DNA from: Beroe ovata
Taxonomy: Eukaryota > Ctenophora > Nuda > Beroida > Beroidae
NCBI GenBank assembly: GCA_946803715.1
Contig: CAMPET010000016.1
Span: 318,119-343,592, forward strand
Direction of reading: 5' to 3'
Length of the DNA stretch: 25,474 nt
Positions 10,888 to 21,900 of this stretch are shown here, piece after piece; positions within the stretch are counted from its first letter, which is position 1; every line of letters begins with the position of its first letter. A program made the position numbers and the translations under genes. The notes under the pieces are model-generated. The model saw only the letters and a program-made list of their open reading frames with translations. It had not been told where the DNA came from and searched no databases.

Positions 10888-11097
10888 TTTGGCGCCAAAA
10901 TATACTTTTTTTCTCGCGCAAATTTATAGTATAGATTTAGTGACCCACTGGTGTTACATTTATCGGTGACTAATCATCTCCAGATACATGCATCACTCAA
11001 TAGTTAGGAACAGCAGATACTCATTATCCAATCAAGATGTTCATTAACCAATCAACTAATTAGCTAATCACATTCCTCTATAACGAGTGGGCGGGAA
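10888..11097. promoter_or_regulatory. E2F plus paired CCAAT promoter-like module
   Basis: TTTGGCGCCAAA at 10888-10899 is a perfect E2F-type palindrome, followed by TCTCGCGC about 13 bases on. CCAATCA occurs at 11028-11034 and 11048-11054, 20 bp apart. GGGCGGGAA at 11089-11097 is the reverse of the E2F form TTCCCGCCC. This combination is typical of cell-cycle gene promoters. No ORF starts within the next few hundred bases on the plus strand or just to the left on the minus strand, so any transcript is undefined. Confidence 0.3.
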
Positions 11098-12323
11098 GAT
11101 CTGCTCAGGGCTCACACAACTTCAGGACAGTCACGATTCTTCGCCACATCATGACACCTTGAAGCTATCCCAACTTTACAAATTGTAATTCTCGTGAAAT
11201 AATGTTATAATTATTTTATCCATTTTGTTGTAAATTTATGGTCGCGCCATAATAATAATCTCATATTTATGTATGTAATTAGCAGCTTGTAGCATGTTGT
11301 AGCGTCACACCCATGATATATTGACCGAGCTATAATAGCTGTTAAGTGGTCAAGTATGTCATTACCTGTATGACACGAGAGACATGGCTGACAATAGCAT
11401 GCTTTGTTAACATGACCCCTAGACTTGTTGACGAGAATAATATTCAACTCGAGCAGTAACTAGAGTTGATAGTAATGAGAAGTGTTAACATCGTGGTTAC
11501 AATACAGAATCGAGTAGAAATTGCTATTGGATCAAAAAATCATTCTGTTACAATGGACATTTTACCAGGGTAAACAATTAGCTCATTTTCAAATCTCAGG
11601 GTTTACCGCTAGCGACACTGTAATGGGTACAACACCCAAAATACACACTGTTTATGAGGCGGTTATTGACACTTATTCAAACCTTATTCAACCCATGTGT
11701 CACTTAAGTCATCTCTCGATAAAGAATCATTTCCTTACGCCGTATCTTTAGCAATTGTAATTATAAAGACACTGAAACGCAATCTGTTTTAGTTCCCTAT
11801 AATTTCCCCCCTTTTCAGTGAATCAGAGTTGTATCCCATTTGCACATAACAACTCAAACTCGGCCACTCAAAATTTCAAGCAGGAATACATTATGCATAA
11901 GATAATGAACGTTAGCATTAACAACGTCAATTAAGTCTTCCCTCAATACGAGCCCACGGCATTTGGTGCTAATTGTAGCAACTACCTCATTGTCATGATT
12001 ATAACTTAGATCCAATTAAATCAAATTAACATTCAACAAACTAGCTTCATCAATTAATTGTTGGCCACGTTGGTAGATAACATAATATATTACTCATTGT
12101 GTCTGCGCCCTACTTATTCAAATTAGTCAATTAGCGTCTTCATGATTAACAATGGGCTCCTGACTTAGTATTGGGTCAATTAATGTGAACCTATTGTGAT
12201 ACAGATCGTGGTATGAATGAACCATGAGGGCAATATGTGGGGATTCATCATCTTCCTCCTTAACTGCTAATTGTTAAACCTGTTTGTGTCAAGACTGTTA
12301 CTCATATGCTAATGAGAGTCAGA

Positions 12324-12404
12324 GACACAGACACAGACACAGACACAGACGAACAAAGACACACACACGGGCACACACACACAGGCACACACACACACAC
12401 ACAC
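12324..12404. repeat. (ACAGAC)n followed by (CA)n
   Basis: About four ACAGAC hexamers, then interrupted CA repeats with GGGCAC/AGGCAC breaks. Confidence 0.9.
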
Positions 12405-12707
12405 TAACTCATTATTATAGGTGCGGGAGTTTAACACTTTATATAAGTTATCCAATGTGTGGAATGACCGTTGCATGTAATCACATTATTATTATCATAA
12501 TTATTATTACCTTTGTAGCATATAAAAGTACGAACATTCCCCCTCTGAATTGAGGAGTATTGAAGCACTACATTCCCAGTCTTGCAAATAACTCGAGGCC
12601 AGTCGACGACTTGAACATCGCGTAATGAAGTCTCATGTTCGCTACGATGCTGCCACGCCCCAACAAAACCCTACATCATACTGCCGTCATGGGGGTTTTA
12701 CCTGCAC

Positions 12708-12804
12708 GTTACCATGGTAGCATGTAACATGTTACCATGTAACAATGGTAACATGTTACTATGGTAACAACTAACTATTCTATCATGTTACTATGCAGGT
12801 AACC
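12708..12804. repeat. Palindromic cluster of RFX-like GTTACCATGGTAAC variants
   Basis: At least three close variants (GTTACCATGGTAGC, GTTACCATGTAAC, GTTACTATGGTAAC) lie within 65 bp. A perfect hairpin at 12726-12757 has 13-bp arms (AACATGTTACCAT / ATGGTAACATGTT) and a 6-base loop. ACCTGCA on the left and TGCAGGT on the right frame the cluster as an outer inverted repeat. Confidence 0.7.
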
Positions 12805-12950
12805 TATTACTGTTAAGCAGCAGCACGTCAAGTTACTGACTGCACTAACTATCTACTCTCTATGATGAATAGTAAATATGACAGCTATGAAATGATGCTG
12901 TATGATAATCACTCCGATTACCCACATGCCTATTACAGTGATACCCACGC

Positions 12951-13019
12951 TCAAACTTGTCAGCTCACCTCACTCCAACTTGTCATATCACCACACTCAA
13001 ACTTGTCACTTCACAGGTG
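12951..13019. repeat. 23-bp tandem repeat, three degenerate units
   Basis: The TCAAACTTGTCA or TCCAACTTGTCA core recurs at 12951, 12974 and 12997. Confidence 0.75.
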
Positions 13020-13062
13020 TCACAGCTGGATGTGTCACTGTGTCAACTGTTCATTATTCTGC

Positions 13063-13121
13063 TCATTATTCATGGTGTCCAGTTCATTATTCATGGTGTC
13101 CAGTTCATTATTCATGATATG
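13063..13121. repeat. 21-bp tandem repeat, about 2.8 units
   Basis: TCATTATTCATGGTGTCCAG repeats at 13063 and 13084, with a partial third copy at 13105. Confidence 0.85.
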
Positions 13122-13652
13122 ACCAGTAAATTGCTGAAAGCAGTGAACCACTGGAAAGTGAGATATGCAATAATTTGTCATGATTAGGGAGTTATTCAAT
13201 TATACCCAGTGATCATGACTACGTACTAGACAGCTGGTCATGACCATGTTAGACATTGTCACTGCGTAATGCGTATGGATAAATATGCAATATTACAGGT
13301 ATTGTGTCGCAGTGTTACAGAGCTGCATTTAGCACTAATTTACATGAACTATATCATGTTTTGATACACTTGGCAATTATTACAACGCGAGTTGTTATTA
13401 TATACCGTCTAAATGCTGTAGTCATTGTTGTTGTTGCCGGCAGGTACTATAATAACTATCAACAACGTCTAGTCACTAAACAGGAGACGAAGCTGGGATT
13501 TTATTATCCTTATTTCAATATCACGGATATATGTTCAAAAGGTAGTGCAGTATGTTCTAACAAGGTATCCTGAACTCCTGTTCCGAAAAAAGGACTAGTG
13601 AACCAGTTCCAACTGTCTAACTGTCGAGGTATGGACACGCGCTAGATGTGTA

Positions 13653-13654
13653 TG

Positions 13655-13689
<35 letters not shown>

Positions 13690-13785
13690 NNNNNNNNNNN
13701 NNNNNNNNNNNNNNNNNNNNNNNNNNNNNNNNNNNNNNNNNNNNNNNNNNNNNNNNNNNNNNNNNNNNNNNTGTGTGTGTGTGTT
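13653..13785. repeat. (TG)n with an 82-base N gap
   Basis: TG repeats flank an N block at 13690-13771. The gap is probably more of the same repeat. Confidence 0.95.
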
Positions 13786-15531
13786 GTCGTAATTGCACAA
13801 TTGTACTATCTGTTTATCTCTAAACTCTCAGACGCGCGACTCACTGGCTAAGTTATACGCTCCAATGATTTGGGTAGATCAGTGTGTGTGTACATTGTTA
13901 TTTCCAAACAAAGGAACACATTCTACGATAATTGATACTTTCCATCATGTGTCCCATATTATATACGGTTATTAAGTTGTGTCATAGTAGGAAGCGAAGC
14001 TTTTCCCCATGTGTGTACACAGCTATGACACGTGAACTCATTGGAGGAAATGCCGAGCTGCATATGCAAAATTCCTATAATATGCTGTGTGTATATTGTA
14101 ATGTAAGATCTTGTTAGTAGGCTAATAACTGGCAACTGCGGGTAACTGAATCTTAATTGCACCGATCAGTCGACGGTAAATCATAGTGATTGTTTGATGC
14201 ACTCTACCATTGGCTGAAACTACCCTCTCTCTCTCTCTCAACAAGCCGTGGTGTATGTTCATTACGCGTAGCAAACACAACGGAAAGCTAGGGGAGACAC
14301 TACATTTTTTCATGAACATTACTCGAATTCAGAATTTTCGTTTTACTACTGGAATATCTATATCCACCATTCAAAGTTGTTGACGATTATTGCGAGCTAT
14401 AGATAGCAAGAATACCATACATGAACTGTTAATAACAGTATTCAGGCTGATTTACGTGTTACGAGACCGGAAAAATGAATAAAATCCACATCATTATCTT
14501 CCTCGTGCACTTTGTGACGCACGGATAGATATATTTGGCGCAATATTTGCAACTTCGCGTAGCGCGCGATGATAATTTCTTGAAATGAGCGGTTATGGCA
14601 AATATATGCGCGGCTCATTATCCCATATTAGTAGCGCGCGCGGTAGACACATGTCTGGCATGTATACTCACATGGCCGCCGTAAAATAACTTTTGACTGG
14701 CAATGCTTAACATGTTTGTTTGCTCTGTCGCTTTGATCATCGCGAATAGCTCTAAACTTGCAGTGAATCCAGAAAGCGTGAGTTTAGCATGGGACAACAC
14801 TGTTGTCTGTGTTAACGGGGGATTTGTGCGCTTACCAATTTTAATCTGAAAATTTGGTGGTACGAAAAGCAAAATATGGGTTTCAATCAACGATCATTTA
14901 ATTGCTCTGCGACATCAAAATTGAACAAAAATATATAAATATCCGATAAGCTGATTGGAAATCAATTACGGAATTGATCAATGAAGATAGGAGAAATTCT
15001 CAGTTTTAAACCTTATCATACAGTGCACAGTCCGTGCTCAATATTCCTGTGTAATAATCGATCTGTATCATCAGAACTCTTTTCTCTGTGAACAGAGATC
15101 TCATATCTGAAGTTCCAAGAATCATGGCCGACACGTGCATTCAACGATTTCAAATTGTGAAGATGAAATCTAAGGAGCTTCAATTCATCACTCATTTACT
15201 AAAACCTTCAAAGTTGAAAGATAAACAATAAACATTTTCTGCAGCACTTTTTGGTCGATAAAACGTGGAAAAAAATCTACTTTCCTCTATATCTTTCTTT
15301 GAATTCAAAATATTCAATACATGTTCAATACATCGAGAATCGAGATTGCTAATTACCTAATTCCCGACTGATATCACTTATCACACATAACATATTTACA
15401 ACATTTGGTAAATGTATTGCGGTTAGTACATCATGTTAAATTCATCTGAACAGAATATTTGCAGCAACAGCGCGTCCTTATCGGGTAATATCACACATTT
15501 CACACGTGACTGTCACAGTCCTGAATACAAC

Positions 15532-15579
15532 GCGTTACCATGGTTACGCGTTACCATGGTCACGCATTACCATAATCAC
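15532..15579. repeat. 16-bp tandem repeat with X-box-like core, three units
   Basis: Units GCGTTACCATGGTTAC, GCGTTACCATGGTCAC and GCATTACCATAATCAC lie directly end to end. The first two carry the GTTACCATGG RFX half-site palindrome. They lie about 300 bases beyond the stop of the minus-strand gene, in its 3' UTR or flank. Confidence 0.8.
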
Positions 15580-15877
15580 GCGTGACTGGTGCGTGAGATG
15601 CTTGTCACGCGCGCGTGTCTTGAGAACTGATTTCTACTGATTCTGCTCACTACAACACTAGTGGTAACTTCTCAGCTCATTCCTGCGAGAGTAAAACTGA
15701 GTAACAGAGAGTATTTGTATTGATAGAAATCACATAACATAAAGATCATCCCTATCGAACAGAGGCAATCGAAGCATGGACCTCAGTAAAGAGGTTTTTA
15801 GTACCACTACTATCACTATGGTAACGCGAATTTTGACAAAAGATGAATCCGATCCAATATCCCAACCACAAAGTGGC

Positions 15878-15973
15878 TCACTTTGACTGTCGCTCCCGTT
15901 GCTGCCACTTTTTCATGATATCTGCAGCAGACGGGGCATCGTTAATAATGCTCGGTGACTCCTGAGCTGGGTC
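15878..15973 (-). CDS. Terminal exon and stop of the docking-like gene
   Basis: Acceptor GTTTGTGTTTGCAG, then 31 codons and TGA at 15880-15878. The C-terminus reads DPAQESPSIINDAPSAADIM then KKWQQRERQSK. It is acidic at first and basic at the end (KKWQQRER), a likely helical tail. The last residues do not form a PDZ-binding motif. I found no AATAAA on this strand within about 1 kb downstream, so the transcript end is not defined. Confidence 0.88.
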   Translation of the reverse strand, partial: DPAQESPSIINDAPSAADIMKKWQQRERQSK

Positions 15974-18900
15974 CTGCAAACACAAACATCACAGACACAG
16001 TGTGACACACAATAATATGTTACACATGGTGCTCATGGTGCACATGGTGCTCATGGTACATTGTTATAGATACCATGCTAGATAAGAACTAGAGAATTAT
16101 CACGATAAGAATCACGCAAGATACACCAGAATAAGAGTGCAACTCGACATTGAATCAGCAGACGCAATATTGATATTAGGGCCTTCGTGGTAATTTGGTT
16201 GTCTGGCAATATCGATATCTAATCGGTATGAACTGAATGCGAGAAAATCACAACTCATTCGCAATTTATGTGTCTGCTGGTTCTTCATTATGTCTCGACA
16301 CAAAAATCATTATAAACCTGGATAGCATAAAGGTCACAAGATCTGGAAAGAGGTGGTGACGTGATCACGGGGGGTGGTGTACCGAAACCACTGCTGGGAA
16401 GTGCTGCTGCCACGTCACCCCGCACACGAGGCGTCGCCTGCGTGAGGGGTCACGCGTGAGGGGCAACGCGTGAAATCGTGAACACGTGGCGACATATTAT
16501 GTAACGTGGTGTTGCCAGGGTGACGCCGGTGGGTTTTATGCGTGTATTCAGGATAACGATTAATAGCATTCACATATGAGAGTTGATCATTTTCGATGAT
16601 CATGCTGAATCAGATAATTACACAATGATTCACGCACAAAGTGCTTCACAGATTATCTAGGTACAGGATTATCACGACTCACGTTGAAGGTGGTTGGTTG
16701 TTGAGGGTTGACAACGTACACGTTCTTCTCGGGTCCGTCAAGGTCAAGATCCATGGCCAGATCATCTGTCATACGAGCCACATCCTGCAATAGTCGGTGT
16801 TAGAGCCAGTTGAAAATGCCGGCGAGTAGCACGTGCCTGCTGAGCACGTGCAGCATGTTTGCGCGCAATGGGCCCCAAACAGATCATCGGGATGGAGGAA
16901 TGGGATATTCGTACTGCCGATTCAAATACTCAATCAGATCCAAAACTATTATTTGGCCGTTTCGCGGTTTTCAAGCCCTCGCCAAGGATGCTACCCACAG
17001 CGAGCGCACTAGGCAAATCACCACTTTTACCTGAGTTAGTCTGTCTAGCTCCAGCCACTCATCGTCCAGGTTATACTGACTCTTCTGAAATGGGGGAAGT
17101 GTGAGTCCTGTGTGTCTCGACTCAGGATGTGATGAATATATCACGTGATTATAGTAGCTAGGTAGTATCGGGTGAGAGAGTGTCATTTGAACTTTACTCC
17201 GCTGTCCAACCTTCTCGGGGAAGGCGCTGTCACACGAGTCTATCTAGTTTAAACTTCAACCCTAATTTTTGTTGGTAAATAAACGGGATAACATAAGGTG
17301 TCTTACCAAACTTCATTCCTTCTCAGCATTCATAACTGATAGCTCATGCAAAGGATTTGAAAGTATACTGGCAATAGCAGAACTGATAGCAGAACAAACT
17401 GGTAACAACCGAAACTTGTCACACGCAAGATGAAATGTCCACAAAGAAAGTTTCCTGCATTCTACGAGCCCATTTTCGTTTTCAAGAGGAGAAAAGATCA
17501 GCTCAAGACGGCGTAAGGACAGCAATTAGGTTTTTCACCTACTTTATGAACCCAATTTTGGTGATAGTACTGTTGGTCAGGAGGCGGGCAATTGGGCTTC
17601 TGAAATAAGGAGGATTTTCTGAAATAACTGTATTTTTTCGCTCAACGTGGCTTTAAATATAGAATAACGAGAGGGATGTTCAGTATCTATTCATGAATTA
17701 TACCGCATGCAATGATTGTGCTTGTGTTGTAACGACTCAGTGGGAAAAACAGCGAGGCAGTTTTTCATTTTTGGTGGCACTCGCAATTATAGTTGAATAA
17801 CGAGTACGGTGGGATGAAAGCCGCTGAATAGCCATGCCCAAGAGTGAAAATACCAATATGTACACCACGGTGGGGTAATATGATGATAGAGAGCAAGGGA
17901 GAGAGAGCTATGGGTTGTCAGCAGGTACTGAAGAGTGCGTGCTGCTAGTACTCACATCATGCCAGGGTAACTTCTCCTCGTGTTCCTTGTCCTCAAAGTT
18001 CATCATGATGTTGTTGTCCTCGACCGCTGCAGGGGGCTTCCTGGAACGGGGGGGGGGATATACGGTGTTCTCGTGATTGTGTGAAGGATCAGAGAGAGAG
18101 AGATAGAGTATGTTGGTAAGTTGGACATGCGAGCACGCAAACAGGCAATGGTATCATCTTGCTACACTAGAGACTAACCTAGTGTTGCCGTTGTTGTTGT
18201 TGTTGCCATTAACGATGACTGGTTTTGGAGGAAGAGCCGGGACACCCCTCAGATCCTCAATTGAGTCGTAGTCGTCATCATCGGGAACTACTTCAGTCTG
18301 AATTGAGGGATGAGAATCATCAAACTCTCGATTAGAAGACAGTAAACGAGAGCCGCGCATTGTCGCATTATATCGGTTAGCGGGTAAACCGTTTAGAAGA
18401 TACTGTGGACTACCTCCTCAGAATCAGTACTCATGTCGCTCAGCTCACTGGACGGCAATGCTCAACTCAGTACTCAGCTGAGTACACATCTCCTCAGTAC
18501 TCAGCTGAGTGCACATCTCCTCAGTACTCAGTTGAGTACACATCTACTCAGTACTCAGTTGAGTACACATTTACTCAGTACTCAGCTGAGTACACATCTA
18601 CTGAGTACTCTGCTGAGTGCACTTCTATAACTCACCTGCACATTAGTGGGAGGGGGAGTAGCTGCCAGCACTCGGTTACTATCCACACTGCTAAAGGTGG
18701 GTTTAGCAGCCACCGCGGGAGGAGGCGGTTTAGCCGCCACGACTGGAGGTGGTGGCCTGGAGGCGACGGGTGGCTTGCTCTTGATGACTGGAGTGTAGAG
18801 GGGCGCCTCTTTCTCAGGTGGCTCCTCGTGGGCTGGTGGAGGTGGCTGAAAATATGCGAGGTGTTACAGCATGATTTAGGGTGGTGAAAATAGGGGGAGT

Positions 18901-21900
18901 GGGGATTTAGAGCCGATATTCGCAATCATGATAGCAAGAAAAGCAGTTATGAAGGTGTTCATGGGGACTCTCAAGTCCCAACATACTGATACACATTGAT
19001 CGAAATCGGTCAGAATCAGTAAGTTTGAGAATATTTATCATGCGAGGAGAATTGGAGAACCAGGCCAATTATTCCCTCTACTTACAAATATGAATAACAT
19101 GAACATTCATCCATCAACAGATATAGCATTAGCCGATCAAGGCAGCAAATCACAAGACGTGATCAATTATCAAATTTGAGTGTATTTCACATTGCAGCCA
19201 CTCATAATAAGCTACTCATTATCAAGCTAGGTATTAAAACTATGCAATTATAGAGTGGGTCTATAAGAGTAGCGGATGTGAGTGCTATCGGTATCATAGT
19301 GGGTGATTATTGCAGGACGAGGTATTATAGCACCACGATCAACGACAGATTGCCAACTCGCATGCGAATCCAAATCAAACAAATCGGAGCGTGATCATGC
19401 AATTAACCACATGTAAATTGTAAATACTATTGACTGAGATAGTATAATGCAAGTGAAGGCTGTCATCCGATAGGAGTCATAGCAAGATCAAGTGCAAAAA
19501 GATACTCATTGATTATAGCAAGAGGTGAAGATAGCAAGGAACTAGCAATAGGTAGCAATAAATAGTCGCACACTGTGCAACTATCTATGTACAGTTATTG
19601 TAGTATAGCTCCAACATCCCTCATGCGACTGCGGTAGATTGCAGCGGGTTTTCTCTCTCATGCTGTGTGTTTACCGGTGGCGGCTGGGTGGCTGGTGTCT
19701 GTAGCGATGACAGGATGTCCTCCACTGATGAGTCATCATCATCTTCATCCTCCTCTTCATCTGTGGACCCTTCCTCACTCTGTGACGAGTGCGAGGGCTT
19801 GGCGGGCAGGGCAGGTTTTGCGGGCAGGGCGGGTTTGGAGGAGAGTGGCAGCTGTGTGGTGGCTTCATCTTCTTCATCCTGCTGCTGGGATGGCAGGGGC
19901 TCAGGTGGTGTAATGAGGTGGAGTAATGAGGTGTTAATGTGTTAGTTATATGGTGTCAATGTCAGAGTTTCAAACGTCAGTATGGAATACGGGTGTCAGT
20001 GTATCAGTGATCAGTGAGTGTCTTTAAGTCTGTCGGTTTGACAAGCTTCTACCTGGGTAAGTGTCAATGCTAGTATGTCTCAAGGATACGTAGTACTACG
20101 CACTCTGTACACTGTACTCCCATTCAAAATGGATTTGACTTCAACAAATGCTTGGTAAATATCATGCTAAGTTTTTCGATAATCAAAATTGTCGGGAAGA
20201 ATTAGCGGCAATCGACACCCCACACAAAATAAAACTGAAAAAGATTTCGCTGACATTTTGTTTTTTCTGAGAAAAATATCCCGTGTAGAGGATTTCTACC
20301 CACACTAAAATCACGATGATCAATACAGCCCAGGTACATTGACACTGATGATGATCCAGCGGACAGATATTACACACACGCACACTTACAGGAGGGACAA
20401 ACACAGCCCGGGGACGGGGACTGGACGGGACCACAGGGGACGGGACGGGGGAGGGGACGTCTTCCTCCTCCCCACTGCTCGACTCTGATTGGGTGTTCTT
20501 GAAACTGGCATACACGTGGTCATCGTCCACGTTGCTAGGCGACGGCGTGAGCATGGTGCTCAAGGAGGTGGTGGGAACGGATGGAGGTGGCATTGAAGGA
20601 GGTGGTGCCGCCGTGTGGTTGACAGGTGGCACAGGTTGGCTGGGAGGTGGCACCACTGAGTGTGGTCGTGTAGTCGCCTCGTGGTTGTCGTATGTGTGTT
20701 CCTCTTCCTGCTCCTGGATTACTTCCATTGAGCTCGGTTTGGGTGATGTACTACAACCCCTTCAGTGCTAGATCTACTGAATCAACGGTGAGGTGTGATC
20801 AATGTGAACCGATAGGATGAAAAAAGAATGTGATGTAGGAGCAAAATAATTGAGAGTTCGAGAATCAAAATTTATGAAATCCAGAGGTATGCTATCGCAG
20901 TCCCAAACTCCCAGGGATGTCAAAATCAGCCAATCAATCGATCACGCACACACTCACTCTTGACAAACACACACTCACACCGTGGCACTTGGCAGATGAT
21001 ATCTATCCTGGAGTATGTTTCATGAGGGAATGAATTCTGAAATAAACAATAGTTATCGTCGTAACACACGGGAACTGTTAAGATCAATTCTAATATTGGC
21101 TTGGATATATCTGGTTATGATAATTATCTCCTATCTCCCCCACGGCGCGTTTAAATGGAATGATTCCATTAAGTCAGACAGAAATTAACCCTCCCCCGAG
21201 ACAAGCTGGATATTGCGGCCACAATATGTTATTGACCATATATGGGAGTAAAACTAGGATTATAATACTTACGTTCTATATAACTGCGTGGTATGTACAA
21301 ATAGACCGAGTTCAAAATGTGGTTTCTAAAAATAGGCCGGTAAGTACGGTGAGCCATGGGAACGATGTCGTGGGTCCTGGATTACTGGATTATTCTAAAT
21401 TGGTAAAACGGAGGCGGCGCGGAGAACCAGAAAACCCCATTAGCATATTATGTTACCATGGTAACTCTCCGCACGATTAAAAAAGCAAAATGGTGATAGG
21501 AGATTATTGAAAAGGCTGGCGGACGACTGCGCACATTGGAGAGGTCAACATTTGACAGAAGCTAAGAAGTGGGTACTGGGTTTAGTCTCAGTTTCAATAA
21601 CTGCTTCTTCGACACCGAATAAGTCTAACAAACACAGAAACAGATCACCGAAATTGGATTGTGACTGTGGTTGCTAACCACTGTGTGATAGTGTGATACC
21701 TCGCTACCATGCTGGGTCTCGGGTTTTCACCACGAGATCGAACTAAAATCGGCAGTTTCCCGCCGACACTACCAATCCGCTGCCACACAAAGGTTGTGTC
21801 AATAACACCGATCCGCACGATTGGTATGCCGCCTATTCGCTAGTACTTACCGGTACGAATTTAGGGGCGAGTGGTGTGGCATTCATTACGGGAACATTGT

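Larger units (their letters stand above)
7900..15530. other. Long region without a supported gene
   Basis: AT-rich DNA with micro- and minisatellites, the E2F/CCAAT module, RFX-like palindromes and CACGTG boxes near 9852, 9871 and 9942. Short open frames such as 13304-13573 are hydrophobic and lack convincing splice sites or starts. Confidence 0.55.

Noticed and set aside
13304-13573. Plus-strand frame with possible acceptor ATTACAG and donor AAG|GTATCC
   Set aside because: Hydrophobic, low-complexity translation and no neighbouring exon of matching phase; too weak to call.
14618-14890. 90-codon minus-strand ORF with ATG
   Set aside because: No splice sites, no protein-like pattern, and within chance length for this composition.
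17085-17243. In-frame open extension upstream of the 54-base exon
   Set aside because: A strong acceptor sits at 17085 and no acceptor supports the longer form; 53 open codons can occur by chance.
18466-18627. CRISPR-like array
   Set aside because: Units are directly adjacent with no unique spacers; it is a tandem satellite in an animal intron.
18405-18887. 160-codon plus-strand open frame
   Set aside because: Made by the 27-bp array (a multiple of three) plus the antisense of a real minus-strand exon.
19665-19945. Plus-strand Ser-rich open frames
   Set aside because: Antisense shadows of the acidic exon at 19675-19899, which has proper splice sites on the minus strand.
20493-20771. Gly-rich plus-strand open frame
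   Set aside because: Antisense of the Pro-rich exon at 20390-20750.
21720-21790. Functional tRNA gene
   Set aside because: Box A is shortened, box B has a mismatch and no acceptor stem pairs; a SINE-like remnant fits better.
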